Part shown: in pieces, positions 32,778-43,879 of the stretch
Layout: each line of letters opens with the position of its first letter
How positions within the stretch are numbered: the first letter of the stretch is position 1
Source: Ceratopteris richardii
Lineage: Eukaryota > Streptophyta > Polypodiopsida > Polypodiales > Pteridaceae
Assembly: GCA_020310875.1 (NCBI GenBank)
Contig: CM035427.1
Coordinates: 96,655,094-96,719,093, forward strand
Direction of reading: 5' to 3'
DNA length: 64,000 bases
Position numbers and translations under genes: made by a program
The notes under the pieces: generated by a model
Told to the model about the DNA's origin: nothing
The model's database searches: none
Seen by the model: the letters and a program-made list of their open reading frames with translations, nothing else

Positions 32778-35103
32778 TTAGATATCTAGAGCTTCGAACA
32801 AAGCTTGTGCTAATTCTACCATCTTCATGCAAAGTTTAGTCCTCTCAATTTCTAAGTCTGCTCGAGGGTAGTTTTTGCTCATTTCTGTTACTTGGGGTCC
32901 TTCTTTTATTCTAGCTTGATATGCACGAAACATCATGTCTAGGTTTTCTGGTATGGGTTCTGCTAGAACTGATCCTGATTTTTTGGCTTGGTGCTCTTGA
33001 TTCAAATCCTGGGAAGTCAACTCTTGAATTTTGGCTCTAGATTCCTTGAGACTTCCTTCCAATTCTGTTATCTTTTTGCTCCACTTCCTCTTGATTCTTT
33101 CTCTAGAATCTTTCCAAGATTTTGTCTTTTTACTACTAGATTCTACAACTTCACTAGTGTCGGCTACTTTCTCCTGATTAAGCTGTTGATTCTTTAAGAG
33201 CGCCTGGGCTCTTGTTATAGCTTGGATAGGCACGTATGTAGGGTTGGATCCATCTGCGTTGTTTACAATACCTATCACGTTGATTGGTGTCACATTTGAC
33301 ACATTAGCAGGGTTCTTCGGACAATCTTTAATTATGTGCTCTTTACCACAATCGGCGCAAAAGCCTTGTATATTATAATATTGTGACTGTCCTGCTATGG
33401 GTGGATGTGGACAATCCTTTATGAAATGATCTCCTTGGCACCTAAAGCATGGTCCTCTAGGGCCCTGTGGTCTCTGTTGTCTTACTTGGGGCCGCGGGTT
33501 TGGGTTTGTGTACATCACATTAGCATATTCGGGCTCCCAACTAGGTTCCACTGGTGGACTATCATAATGATATGTCTCCACATGTTCTGGTGACTCCGTG
33601 TAATATGCGGGTGGACTATCTACATGTGTAGAGTCAAAACTGTTTGAGTTCGGGTCACTTTCAGTAATTAAGGGTGAAACGGGAACTAAAGCCCTATTCA
33701 GGTTCTCTTCTGCAGCAGCATATTTGACTGATATGACATTCGCTGGTGGGGGTGGCTGCTGAGCTAACACAGGTTGAGGTCTCTGTTGAGCCTGGTAAGG
33801 GTAGTTCTGAGGAGGCCTATAGTAGTGCGGTTGAGCATTATATTGGCCTTGATATCTACCTTGCTGCTGGTATGCTTGTGGGTAATTTTGCCTTACTATT
33901 TGTTTGTTGTATGGGCAGTCTTGAGCCGTATGATTCGTGTATCGTCTCTCAATGGTACAATATTGGCCACTAGGGTTGACTTGCGGTTGTGGGGCATTGG
34001 GACAAACATTTGCCAAATGATTTCCACCACAAGTGTAGCAAGGTACGTTAGTAGTTACTCTAGGTGTCTGTTTACTCGAAACTCATAGTTTCTGGGCCAC
34101 TTTTTTTGCAAGGTCCTCTATTGAGCTAGACAATTTTGTGGATGCTAGAGAAGAACAGTCTGAATCCTTATAGACCTTTGAGAGTTCCAACTCATCCCCT
34201 AAGTTGTCCTCAATGTCTATGCATATTCTCACACACTGCTCTAGCGTTCTTGGTTCCTTCAAGTAGACATAGGAGCGTAGTTTAGAGCTCAACAGGCCAT
34301 CTAGAAACAATGACACTTGCTTGGCTTGTGACGGTAACTCTTGTACTGGACACCTTTCCACATATTGTCTAAATCTACGTCCTGCCAGTCTTACTGTTTC
34401 TTGAGGGATCTGTTTGAAGCTATGAATCAACGAGGACGTGTCATTTCTGATCCCACTTTTAGAGAATTCCGTGATGAATGCCTCTAAAAAGTGATGGATG
34501 TCTCTAAATTGCCTTTGTTGCAAGGGTTGGAACCAAGTTAAAGCGGTATTCTTTAACGTTAGTCCAAATGCATTATATTGCGTGAACATGTCTTTGACTT
34601 GTTCTGCTCTCAGTACTTGCTTGAATTATGCGACATGGTCATAGGGATCTCCTGTCCCATCAAAATAATTTATCATGGATTTCACTAGTTGAGTTGGTCT
34701 TAGTATTCTTGCGTGTTCACGTGGTCTAGGTAGAGGAAAATCATCTCTACCACCTGGTATTCCTTGTCTATCCACTCTATTAGTGTCTGTGGTTGTTCTA
34801 TCTCTCCCTATGGGTTGATTGAAGCTCACTTCAAGTCTTTCTCTATTTTTCTCTCTTTGATTACCATGGGCTGAAGATGTTCCTGCCCCTTGTTGGTTCG
34901 CGTTTACGTTTGTTCGAGATGGAGGAAAGACTAAATCCCCTCTCCATGTGTATAGATTTCTCGCGTGGTCCGACACCATATATACTCTTTCTGAAGTTTC
35001 ATCCAGGTATACTACCTTTCCAGGTGTATCCGGGTCCTTGAACTCGTAGACTCTGATGGAGCCCATCTCACTAGGTTGTTCAGTTCTGTATCTCCAAAAG
35101 GCT
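32778..35103 (-). pseudogene. F gag, C-terminal part with zinc knuckles
   Basis: One frame with stops at 34626 (TAA) and 34083 (TGA). It starts at the G insertion point, in phase with the N-terminal part at 45235-45834. YFDGTGDPYDHV and GLTLKNTALTWFQPL are the gypsy gag capsid signature. Later come zinc-knuckle-like motifs: CYTCGGNHLANVC, CFRCQGDHFIKDC and CADCGKEHIIKDC (C-x2-C-x3-H-x4-C, one residue shorter than the common CCHC), plus a degenerate one near 33950. Gln/Pro/Tyr-rich stretches lie between. The end has a Lys-rich coiled coil and stops at TAA 32778. It packages element RNA in virus-like particles. Confidence 0.88.
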
Positions 35104-36271
35104 TGTTAGACGGCCGCCGAACAAAGGACAATTGTACTTAGACAGAGGTTTTTAATGTAGAAAGAACCCTTCTGAAAGTACGCGGTAAAGAAAGATTCGC
35201 GTAAAGCCTTGTAACAAAACTCTATTTAAAGCAATGAAAAGGGACGAGAGGGCATCGGAGAGAGTCCCCGTTTTTTGGGAAGTTGCGAGTATATTGCGAG
35301 AGTTCCCGTTTCTGGGGTTATTTTACTTCGTCTACTGTGTGCAACGCGTAGAGTGTCTTGGTTCTGTCCTGTCTGGGCACCTTCTCTGCGTAATCATTCG
35401 ACTGTGTATGTGTGATACACTGTGTGTTACGAGTCGGTACTGCGATTGTGAGAGTCTGTTCGGTAACGAGCTAAAGAGCCTCCTGTGTTTTGGGAATTGC
35501 ACGTATAAGTGTTGTATGTGTCGAACAAGAGTAACTCTGTTCTGTTCGTCTGCTCCCTTCCCTCTCCTGTGTATGTGCTTGTGTGCGTATGTGCGTTATA
35601 CGCAGTGTTACGAATTGATACGGTGTTGCAGAGATTTCACCCGGTAATGATTAAAGTATTTCCTAAGCGTTAGTCGACAGGAATACGTTTGTCTGATCGT
35701 TCTTCTGTGGAGCACGAACGCATAGAAAACTAACATGGTTCGGTTGTGAGTTATGAGTTTCTGTGAATGACTGAGCAGGTAGTATATCTATGTTCAGATT
35801 AGTACCAGTAGTGTTCTAAATACGAGTAGAATGATGATAAAGTGCGTGCCAAGTTATAGTCAGTAGGTCTTGCAATTTGAATGTGGTACTCGGTAAAGTC
35901 GTAAATTGTGCAGAAGGATTTCGTGGTGTGGTCGTGTTAAGTTACCAGCAGTGCGCTTTGGGTATTGATTCTCAGTCCGGATTACTGCTCAACTGTTATA
36001 GCAGGTAGATCTTGGAGTACGGGATTCTAAGACGTTGATAGCCTTGGTTGATCAGAAACAACTACTGAGCTAAGACGCGCTGACCGAGTAACGAGTGAGT
36101 GAGAAGTTGGGAAAATAGTATAGCCTCTGTCTAACAGACCCCTACCACTCCCAAGGACCCACGTGGCTAGAGTCCGTTTACTTTTACGGTAAGATTAACT
36201 ACAGAAAGACTCGGATATACATGTTACGCCGTGTTGATTTGATAGAAAGCGATACTATTATACGTTTAACA
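35104..36271 (+). repeat. 5' LTR of gypsy element G
   Basis: 1,168 bp, TGTTAGACGG...GTTTAACA. A TATA-like CTATTTAAAG at about 35221 could be the U3 promoter. The 137-residue open frame inside (35234-35647) is repeated in the other LTR and is not gag-like. Confidence 0.96.
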
Positions 36272-36273
36272 TT

Positions 36274-36290
36274 TGGCGCCGTCTGTGGGA
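36274..36290 (+). promoter_or_regulatory. Primer-binding site of element G
   Basis: TGGCGCCGTCTGTGGGA, two bases after the LTR. The TGGCGCC core is shared with the Asp-type PBS of F; the rest is a variant known from large plant gypsy elements. Confidence 0.85.
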
Positions 36291-36475
36291 AAGTGGCAAC
36301 TATTTATCAGTACCTGCGGTAAAGAAGTATTTGATTGCGAGTCACTTGCGAGACCGTGGCATTAGAACACCAGCGAACTGTAAGAAGTAAACATCCGGTG
36401 ACAGTGATTCACTGACAGTAGCAACAGACCCAGATTGTTGCAAACTGCTCAGATAATATCACTGGGCAATGATAC

Positions 36476-39367
36476 ATGCCGGTCACTCGATCGGGCGAAA
36501 CATATCCTAAGAATCGTCAGGATGAAGCACGGAAATCACAAAAGATAGCCTCAGGAGAAGTAGGCATAACTAGATCTGACCCAGTGATCAAGAAAAATGG
36601 AAACGATACAACCAATTCCGGTCATATTCCGGTAGAACGATCAACGCCTTCGATACATTCTGGCGCTACTTCGACCCCACCTATCGAAGATATAGCAAGT
36701 CCAGACTCTATCAAAACGCCGTTGGAACCTAGTTTAACAATATCAGATCAAGATTTAGAGATATCCACGGTCAGAAATACGTTAGGAACATTCGGCAAAA
36801 GTAGTAAAACAGGGCGTTCTGGCCCAATTTCGGTTCACTCCGGTGAGATTCCGGTGATAGAATCGCCGATCGCTGGCAAAGGTTTAGCCTTTTTTGCGGA
36901 ATCATCAGCTCAACCTTCGTGTTTGGAAGAAAGATTTCGAATATTAGACATCCAGAAGGAAGGAAAGCTGTTCGAAACCAAGATCCGAAGCATCCTAAGT
37001 CGACACAGTACACCGGAAAACGCACCATCCGGTGATACAAGTCCAGATAGTTTATCCGATACAGAAGGAAACCCTGAACCCTTCACAATGAGCGGGCAAC
37101 ACCAACAACAACAACATCAACACCAACAGCTAGGACAGCCGAGGCCGCCGCCAACAGGAGTAACCTACACGAAATTCGGTGGATTCCCAGGAGATGACCC
37201 AGACGCCCACGTACGAACTTTCGAGATAAGTTATGCAGTTCTTAACCATCCACCCGATCAGGCGTATAAGGCCATTGTTTTTCAATCCACACTGATCAAT
37301 GAAGCAGCGAGATGGCTCACGGAATACGATATCAATCATTTCGGTACTTACGAGGCAGTACGAGACGCCTTCTTACAGCGTTTCAGACTAAAGAAGAATC
37401 CTGCCGAAATCTTTGAGTATTTACAGAACAACAGACAAAAGGCAAATCAGACCGTCCAGGAGTACGCTACTCTCTTCAGAACACATTTACGGCAGATACC
37501 ACAGGCTCACGCTAATCTGCCTGATGATGTCATCTCTCAATGGTTTATCAATGGATTAACACCACAACTGAAGCAGATCATGATCATAAGATGTGTCGGA
37601 GCCATGACCCTGGATGCCGTCATTGCAATGGCTCTACAGCTAGAGTCCAAGGTTGGTGGATTTTCAGAAGACTTGGAATGGTTAAAAACAAACAAAAATA
37701 TGGCTGAGGATATCACCAGGCAAGTATACTGCACCACATGCAAAAATTCGGGGCACACAAGTGCCAACTGTGCCCTGAATCAAGCGTTTTGCGCTATCTG
37801 TAACACTGCCGGACACACCACCGGAAACTGTATCTACAACGCTAGAATACAAGGAACAGCAACCGTCAATGCGGTCATCCAAGAACATGGCCAACCAGTA
37901 AATCACTATGTGCCTCCGCAACTGAGAAACAATCAACAACAAGGATATCGGAACTACCGAGGACAGAGAAACAACAATTATAATGCCAACCGATGGCACA
38001 ACGGACCACCACCGGAAAACCCCGAGTTACCACCTCCACGCTGTCATTTCTGTGGCGAATTCGGCCACATTAGAAGGTTTTGTAAAGATGCAATAGAGTA
38101 TGATCAAAGAAAGAAGGAACGCCAAAACCCAATGGCCAACATGGTAAAAATTACACCGATCGAGACGCAGACTGCTACCGTCCAGACCCGTTCCGGTAAA
38201 CAACTTCAGCCGGCAGCAGAAATCTTCGAACCAGGGATACAAGAACAACGAAGGATGTACAACAAAGCTAGTCACTGGACCGCAACAGAACCACCAGTGT
38301 TCCCAGAACCCATTCCGGTGACTCAGGCTTCTTCATCAAGGGATGAAACACCACAAAAGGAAGCATCAGCAGAACCATCATCAGTAGAAACAACAGCAGA
38401 CACTTCTGCGTCGGTAGAAACTCCAAATCTAAAAGAACCAGACAGTCAAGCTCAACAGACCTGGGAAATTCTGTCCAAGGCATCCATCACTCTACCTCTA
38501 GGCCAACTTCTGGCCTTAGTACCTGGAATCCGACAGCAGTTTCAGCGACAGTTCAGCCCAGTACCTTCCTGCATTCCGACAACAGCCACAGTTCAACCGG
38601 AACCTGAGGCAGCAATTGATCATGCAGTGCCCTTGATTACAGTATGGTATAAAAATCAGAAAATCACGCAAGTACTGATTGATGGAGGTTCAGGAGTAAA
38701 CATTGCGACCGCAGCTTTATGTAAAAAGCTAGGCTGGACCGAAATTGAACCGGTTCAATTCTTTGTTCGAATGGCAGATCAATCAAGAGTACACCCTGTA
38801 GGACTTGTGCGGAATGTACCCATCACTCTACAAGGTACGACTTTCAAGATGACTTTTGTCATACTAGATCTACCCGAATCCACTTTGGATTACAATCTTC
38901 TTTTCGGCCGACCTTGGCTAAAGCATGCGAAGGTAATACAGGATTGGTCCGCACAAGAGCTTACATTCAAGGATGCCCATCGCAAATATGTCGTAAAATT
39001 AGACGCTATACAATCTTGTGACCCTCACGCCAGACCATATTTTGCTGAACCAGTGCATATGTTAGATGGACTATCAGATGACGAAGAAGAGCAATTTCTG
39101 AAGAGTAATGTCGATTTAATGTCTCTAGGAACTGTTGATCTACAATCCGTCATAGATAATTGGAACACATCAATATGTACAGTAGTAGCTATCACCGGAA
39201 AGTCGGTCCGGGAAGATACTTCCTCAACCCATGACGATGAATTACAACCACTGCTCAAGCCAACATACGATACAGAGAAACCTCAACAATTTTATGTCCC
39301 AGAAGACCAGCTGATCACGCACGATCTCGGAGATAGAGATCATCCACGACCAGTGAAAATAAGGTAG
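36476..39367 (+). CDS. Gag-protease of element G
   Basis: 963 residues from ATG 36476 (MPVTRSGETYPKNRQ). The N-terminal 200 residues are Ser/Thr-rich. A His/Gln tract lies at ~205-220 and the capsid domain at ~230-400 (KFGGFPGDDPDAHVRTFE, EAARWLTEYD, RFRLKKNPAEIF). Three zinc knuckles follow: CTTCKNSGHTSANC, CAICNTAGHTTGNC, CHFCGEFGHIRRFC. The protease has VLIDGGSGVNIATAAL, with Asp-Gly-Gly in place of the usual Asp-Ser/Thr-Gly, and LLFGRPWLKHAKV. It ends at TAG 39365-39367 in the same frame as pol. It forms the RNA-packaging particle and should process the polyprotein. Confidence 0.93.
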   Translation: MPVTRSGETYPKNRQDEARKSQKIASGEVGITRSDPVIKKNGNDTTNSGHIPVERSTPSIHSGATSTPPIEDIASPDSIKTPLEPSLTISDQDLEISTVRNTLGTFGKSSKTGRSGPISVHSGEIPVIESPIAGKGLAFFAESSAQPSCLEERFRILDIQKEGKLFETKIRSILSRHSTPENAPSGDTSPDSLSDTEGNPEPFTMSGQHQQQQHQHQQLGQPRPPPTGVTYTKFGGFPGDDPDAHVRTFEISYAVLNHPPDQAYKAIVFQSTLINEAARWLTEYDINHFGTYEAVRDAFLQRFRLKKNPAEIFEYLQNNRQKANQTVQEYATLFRTHLRQIPQAHANLPDDVISQWFINGLTPQLKQIMIIRCVGAMTLDAVIAMALQLESKVGGFSEDLEWLKTNKNMAEDITRQVYCTTCKNSGHTSANCALNQAFCAICNTAGHTTGNCIYNARIQGTATVNAVIQEHGQPVNHYVPPQLRNNQQQGYRNYRGQRNNNYNANRWHNGPPPENPELPPPRCHFCGEFGHIRRFCKDAIEYDQRKKERQNPMANMVKITPIETQTATVQTRSGKQLQPAAEIFEPGIQEQRRMYNKASHWTATEPPVFPEPIPVTQASSSRDETPQKEASAEPSSVETTADTSASVETPNLKEPDSQAQQTWEILSKASITLPLGQLLALVPGIRQQFQRQFSPVPSCIPTTATVQPEPEAAIDHAVPLITVWYKNQKITQVLIDGGSGVNIATAALCKKLGWTEIEPVQFFVRMADQSRVHPVGLVRNVPITLQGTTFKMTFVILDLPESTLDYNLLFGRPWLKHAKVIQDWSAQELTFKDAHRKYVVKLDAIQSCDPHARPYFAEPVHMLDGLSDDEEEQFLKSNVDLMSLGTVDLQSVIDNWNTSICTVVAITGKSVREDTSSTHDDELQPLLKPTYDTEKPQQFYVPEDQLITHDLGDRDHPRPVKIR

Positions 39368-42127
39368 AACTTACCGGAACCATTTAAGGAGGATTTGATC
39401 GAACTTCTTCGCGAATTCACAGACGTCTTTGCATGGGATTACAAAGACATGAAAGGCTTAGATCCGCGCATCTATCAACACAGAGTCACGTTGAAACCAG
39501 AAGCGAAACCAACCAGACAACCCAGCTACAGAATGAACCCCCATTATGCAGCACAGGTAAAAGCCGAAATCGATAGACTGTTAAAAGTCGGATTCATTGT
39601 ACCAGTAGAACACGCTGAATGGATCTCACCCATTGTGATCGTGCCGAAGAAAAACAAGCAATTACGAATCTGTGTGGATTACCGGAAATTGAATGCAGCA
39701 ACAGTTCCAGATCCTTTTCCAATCCCCTTTTTGGATACCATGCTGGACAGAGTCGCAGGTCATGAAATGTATTCATTTTTAGATGGATACAGCGGGTACA
39801 ATCAGGTTAGAATGGCTGAAGAGGATATACCAAAAACTGCCTTCATTACCAATTGGGGTGTCTTTGCCTGCACAGTAATGTGGTTCGGATTGCGAAATGC
39901 ACCAAGCACATTTCAAAGATGTATGCAGGAGATATTTTCCCCTTATCTCACTTCATTCATGCAAGTATATCTCGACGACTTCTCGATCTTTGGGAAGATG
40001 GTAGCACATTTGTTTCATCTACGATGCTGTTTTCAGAAGTGTAGAGAATATAGACTCTGCCTTAACCCCAACAAATCAGTGTTTGCAGTTTCTTGTGGCA
40101 AGCTACTTGGGCATATTGTATCTGCTCAAGGTATTCGAGTGGACCCAGATAAGATTTCAGCGATTTTAGAAGCCCCGATACCCACGACTCCGAAAGAAGT
40201 AATGCGTTTTATGGGACAAATACGGTGGCATGGCAGACACCTTCGGTGGCTTGCTCACTTAGCAGTACCACTGAACAGGCTAACCACCAAAACGCCCCGA
40301 CAGTTTGAATGGACTGAAGAATGTCAGATTACATTTGATCGACTCAAGTATCTCCTAACGCAAGCCCCGATTTTACAACCACCGTACTGGGACAATCCGT
40401 TCCATGTTTTTGTCGATGCTTCAGACATTGCAATTGGCAGTATTCTGATGCAACAAACAGAGAAGTGGTTTCACCCTGTTTATTACGCCAGTAGAAGGCT
40501 TGCACCTGCAGAAAAGAACTATTCCACCACGGAAAGAGAATGTCTAGGATTGATCTATTCAATCAAAAAGTTCAGACATTATCTACTAGGCCGGAAATTT
40601 ACCTTTCATGTGGATCACGCTGCCCTTGTTTATCTAGTAAGACAGCAGCATTTAGGTGGACGATTAGCACGATGGGTGCTACTTTTACAAGAATTCGACT
40701 ATGATGTCAGTCACCGACCCGGAAATGCACATGCCTTAGCAGATTTCTTATCACGTCTAGATTCCGGTGAAGCTCCGGTAGGCATAGATGATACGACTCC
40801 TGCGATTTATAATGCTGAACCACTGCCCGATGAGATTGCCAACTTACAAACACCACATACATACTATGATCAGATTCTAACTTTTCTCACCGAAGGATGC
40901 TTTCCAGCTGAGACTGCCAAGGCAGTTCGAAGGAAAATTGCGGTCTTTAGCCGCCGATTTCGGTTAATCGCTGGTCAACTATATTATGCAGATCATACCG
41001 GAATACTACTTCGCTGTATTCCTCCACATGAAGTTGACTCAGTTATCACTTTGGCTCACTCAATTCCTTCCGGTGGCCATTTTGCAGCAGACTTAACTCA
41101 CCGGAAAATTCTGCAAGGAGGACTCTGGTGGCCAACAATGCACAGGGACATCTCACAGTTTATTAAACAATGTGATAATTGTCAAAGAACTGGTCAACCC
41201 TTACAACGGCATCTTTTTCCCCTGCAACCCATCTTACCCTTAGAACCTTTTCAGAAATGGGGTTTAGATTTTATCGGACCAATTACACCTCCAGCAGTAT
41301 CCAGTAACAATCGATACATACTGACTTGCACAGATTACGCAACTCGATGGGCAGAAGCTTGGGCTTTGCGATCTGCTACAGCAGTTACGGTAGCAAAATG
41401 TCTGCTCACAGATGTCTTTCCACGATTTGGATTACCACTGGAAATTGTCTCAGATCAAGGTACTCATTTTGTAAACAATTTAATGAAGGCTCTCACACAG
41501 TCCTTCCAAGTCACACATAAATTTAGCTCTCCTTATTATCCACGTGCCAATGGATTGGCCGAAAGTACAAACAAAGCACTGTTAAATATCCTCCGGAAAT
41601 TGATCATGGAAACACCGGAAAGATGGGATCAACTACTACCTGCAGTATTATGGGCATACCGAACTACATATAAAGTAACCACAGGCCTGACACCTTTCAA
41701 GTTAGCTTATGGCTTAGAAGCTATCCCTCCCATGGAAATAGTCATCCCAAGTTTGCGGGTAGCAATCACTCAGAAGATGCTTCCAGAATCTTCACTGACA
41801 GAACGAATGGACGCACTCAGAGCACTCGATGAGCACCGATGGCTCAGTTTTTTAACTATGCGTGAAGTTCAACTAAGGCAGGCTAAGATGCACGATCGAC
41901 ATTTGAAGACGCCAGTCTTTTCGGTAGGACAGCTTGTTCTCTTCTATAATGCAAAATCGGACAGAGCAGCAGGAAAATTCAAACTACGATGGTTCGGCCC
42001 TTTCAAGATCTCAGCACAAGCAGGTCCGGCAACTTTCCGGTTGACTACGTTGACCGAAATTCCACTTCCAAAGGTAATTAATGGATCGAAGTTGCGACCG
42101 TATTATCCCACTACCAGTACGCCTTAA
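39368..42127 (+). CDS. RT-RNase H-integrase of element G
   Basis: About 919 residues in the gag frame directly after the TAG; the first ATG is at 39395 but a separate start is unlikely. RT: EFTDVFAWDYKDMKG, VPKKNKQLRICVDYR, DGYSGYNQVRM, catalytic VYLDDFSIF near 39967. RNase H: HVFVDASDIAIGSIL, FHVDHAALVYLVR. A single HHCC module: HSIPSGGHFAADLTHRK, CDNCQRTG. Integrase core: GLDFIGPI, VSDQGTHF, PRANGLAEST. The tail has LRWFGPFKISAQAG, a GPF/Y motif. Ends at TAA 42125-42127. All catalytic residues are present, so the protein looks competent if the stop is read through. Confidence 0.95.
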   Translation, partial: NLPEPFKEDLIELLREFTDVFAWDYKDMKGLDPRIYQHRVTLKPEAKPTRQPSYRMNPHYAAQVKAEIDRLLKVGFIVPVEHAEWISPIVIVPKKNKQLRICVDYRKLNAATVPDPFPIPFLDTMLDRVAGHEMYSFLDGYSGYNQVRMAEEDIPKTAFITNWGVFACTVMWFGLRNAPSTFQRCMQEIFSPYLTSFMQVYLDDFSIFGKMVAHLFHLRCCFQKCREYRLCLNPNKSVFAVSCGKLLGHIVSAQGIRVDPDKISAILEAPIPTTPKEVMRFMGQIRWHGRHLRWLAHLAVPLNRLTTKTPRQFEWTEECQITFDRLKYLLTQAPILQPPYWDNPFHVFVDASDIAIGSILMQQTEKWFHPVYYASRRLAPAEKNYSTTERECLGLIYSIKKFRHYLLGRKFTFHVDHAALVYLVRQQHLGGRLARWVLLLQEFDYDVSHRPGNAHALADFLSRLDSGEAPVGIDDTTPAIYNAEPLPDEIANLQTPHTYYDQILTFLTEGCFPAETAKAVRRKIAVFSRRFRLIAGQLYYADHTGILLRCIPPHEVDSVITLAHSIPSGGHFAADLTHRKILQGGLWWPTMHRDISQFIKQCDNCQRTGQPLQRHLFPLQPILPLEPFQKWGLDFIGPITPPAVSSNNRYILTCTDYATRWAEAWALRSATAVTVAKCLLTDVFPRFGLPLEIVSDQGTHFVNNLMKALTQSFQVTHKFSSPYYPRANGLAESTNKALLNILRKLIMETPERWDQLLPAVLWAYRTTYKVTTGLTPFKLAYGLEAIPPMEIVIPSLRVAITQKMLPESSLTERMDALRALDEHRWLSFLTMREVQLRQAKMHDRHLKTPVFSVGQLVLFYNAKSDRAAGKFKLRWFGPFKISAQAGPATFRLTTLTEIPLPKVINGSKLRPYYPTTSTP

Positions 42128-42307
42128 TTATTCGGCGACGAGCCACGTTTTGTACAAATTTATACGTTTTGCTTCTAGCCGTCTTTTGTACAGATCTTTA
42201 TGATACCAGCCGCCTCTCCCTACCACTCACTCAGTACGCACGCCAGCATGCAAACCATATCGTTCCCGCACCACACAATGATCCTCACCTCCACACCGTG
42301 TTCTACA

Positions 42308-42315
42308 TATTTAAA
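42308..42315 (+). promoter_or_regulatory. TATA-like box before the G accessory ORF
   Basis: TATTTAAA about 90 bases upstream of the ATG at 42406, in the pol-accessory gap. Possible internal promoter; only the motif is seen. Confidence 0.3.
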
Positions 42316-42405
42316 CCCCTCAGTTGCGCCAGAACCGCTATTGTGTTTTTATTGTATGTGTTATCCGAGTACTCTGTGTTTTCTGTATATGTGCCTGTAA
42401 CCACC

Positions 42406-43488
42406 ATGGAGGCGCTAGCTAACTACACCGCTTTCAGTGAAGGTATCCCTGCCGACGTAGGCGAATACCTGCGATGCAGAGGGTTGGCCAACTTCGCTGA
42501 GTTGCCTTGGCACTCAGTGGAAGCCCATCCCTTCGCTGCACAGATCATCCAAGCCATTGCCCAAAGCCCCCTCGCAGACCGACAATGGGTCTTCCTTTCC
42601 CTCCCACATCGATCCGTCATCACCCTCCAAGCTTTCGCTGACGCCTACCGCCTCACCCTGCAAGGCCGCGAAAATGGCCCGAGCATCCCTGTTGCTCGTA
42701 TGACCGAACTTTTTCCTCGCTCCTCATCCAACGAATACGCCATCCTATGCCGCCCAGACCCCAAGCGGTCCGCCCTCCAATTCCTTGTAGCAATTCTCAA
42801 CCTGCAGAAGAGAACATATGGTATCTCTCGCCCTTTCTACTCCGCCTTAGAATTAGCAGCCCGCGAACCTGTAAACTTTGCCTCCTACTTCTTCCTGAGA
42901 ATCCATAGAGAGTGCGTAGCTATCGTTAAACAGCTTCAAAAGGGATCCACCCCACGCTCTCGCCTTCCCCACATCATCTCCTTCCTCTTTCCCACCATTC
43001 TCGCCGCACAACCCCCACCCACAGGCCCCGCAATTAGGCACGAGGAATCAGCACAGCCGATCGAAGACACCGAAGACGAAGACGAAGAAATTAATCAACT
43101 CTTCCGCACCAAGCGCATTCGAATCAGCTCTTCGGAGAGTGAAGTCCAAGGATCCACCGGAAAAGATCAAGAGACGAAAGCAAGACAGGAAGTGACGAAG
43201 TGCGAATACGACTGCGGGGAAGAATTGATCATTTCCAGCGACTCGGGAGAAGTGATCATGGCTAGCGATTCGGAAGACGACAGGCGAAACGAACAGGATA
43301 ATGACGAGGATTTGATGGAGAATATCAAAGAACTTCGACAACATCACCAGAGGATGGGACTCCTACAGTTTGCTAAGTCACCCTGGGGACAGTGGACCTG
43401 TTCCGCCACTAGAACAAGTGCGATCAGAAAGGATTGGGGAATTAATTCCTGGCATGGACCGATAGACAATATCTCAGCCAGGTGGTGA
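42406..43488 (+). CDS. G accessory ORF downstream of pol, unknown function
   Basis: Intact frame. The best start is ATG 42406 in the context ACCACCATGG, giving 360 residues; the open frame extends to 42169. The N-terminal ~230 residues look globular (YTAFSEGIPADVGEYLRC, FPRSSSNEYAILCRPDP, REPVNFASYFFLRIHREC). The rest is acidic with Ser/Glu/Asp clusters (DTEDEDEEINQLF, SSDSGEVIMASDSEDD). No signal peptide or membrane segment follows from the ATG 42406 start; a hydrophobic stretch exists only if the longer frame is used. Position matches env-like or ORF1-like extra genes of plant gypsy elements. Weak resemblance of the helical part to the F accessory domain is possible but not shown. Function unknown. 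Confidence 0.7.
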   Translation: MEALANYTAFSEGIPADVGEYLRCRGLANFAELPWHSVEAHPFAAQIIQAIAQSPLADRQWVFLSLPHRSVITLQAFADAYRLTLQGRENGPSIPVARMTELFPRSSSNEYAILCRPDPKRSALQFLVAILNLQKRTYGISRPFYSALELAAREPVNFASYFFLRIHRECVAIVKQLQKGSTPRSRLPHIISFLFPTILAAQPPPTGPAIRHEESAQPIEDTEDEDEEINQLFRTKRIRISSSESEVQGSTGKDQETKARQEVTKCEYDCGEELIISSDSGEVIMASDSEDDRRNEQDNDEDLMENIKELRQHHQRMGLLQFAKSPWGQWTCSATRTSAIRKDWGINSWHGPIDNISARW

Positions 43489-43879
43489 TAGGATACTGTA
43501 TGGTTACATGACTTCTGCAGAAGACATGGATTCAACAGCACAGAGGGTACTTTGATTCCATACACGAAGCGCTTAAAGCACAAGATCAAGAAGGTGGGCC
43601 CAGGTAACAACGAAATCAAGAGTAGATTCTTATTATATGTATAAATCGACATGTTTTCAGAAGGGCTTAGATGTTCAGAAAACTATTTAAAGGAAGAGCT
43701 GCGAGTATCTAAAGTTTTGAGTCCTTGAGGCAACTAGACCAGCTATACGAGTTTGAAGAAATTATGGAGAAAGAGACGACCTACCACGTACAGCAACATA
43801 TTCGGGATTGGAAGATAGTTGCAGAAACACCCGCAGGATATGGACATTATGAATGATTAACCAGAGTCTTTCTGGTGGA
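43489..43879 (+). other. Noncoding 3' region of element G
   Basis: 391 bp between the accessory ORF and the rRNA fragment. No long frame, no repeat shared with other parts of the window. A purine-rich patch lies at about 43765-43778, far from the LTR. Confidence 0.5.

Noticed and set aside
35234..35647. 137-residue open frame in the 5' LTR of G, repeated at 44195-44608
   Set aside because: It is inside the LTR, spans U3/R sequence, has Cys/Val-rich low-similarity composition and no gag or known motif; duplication just reflects identical LTRs.
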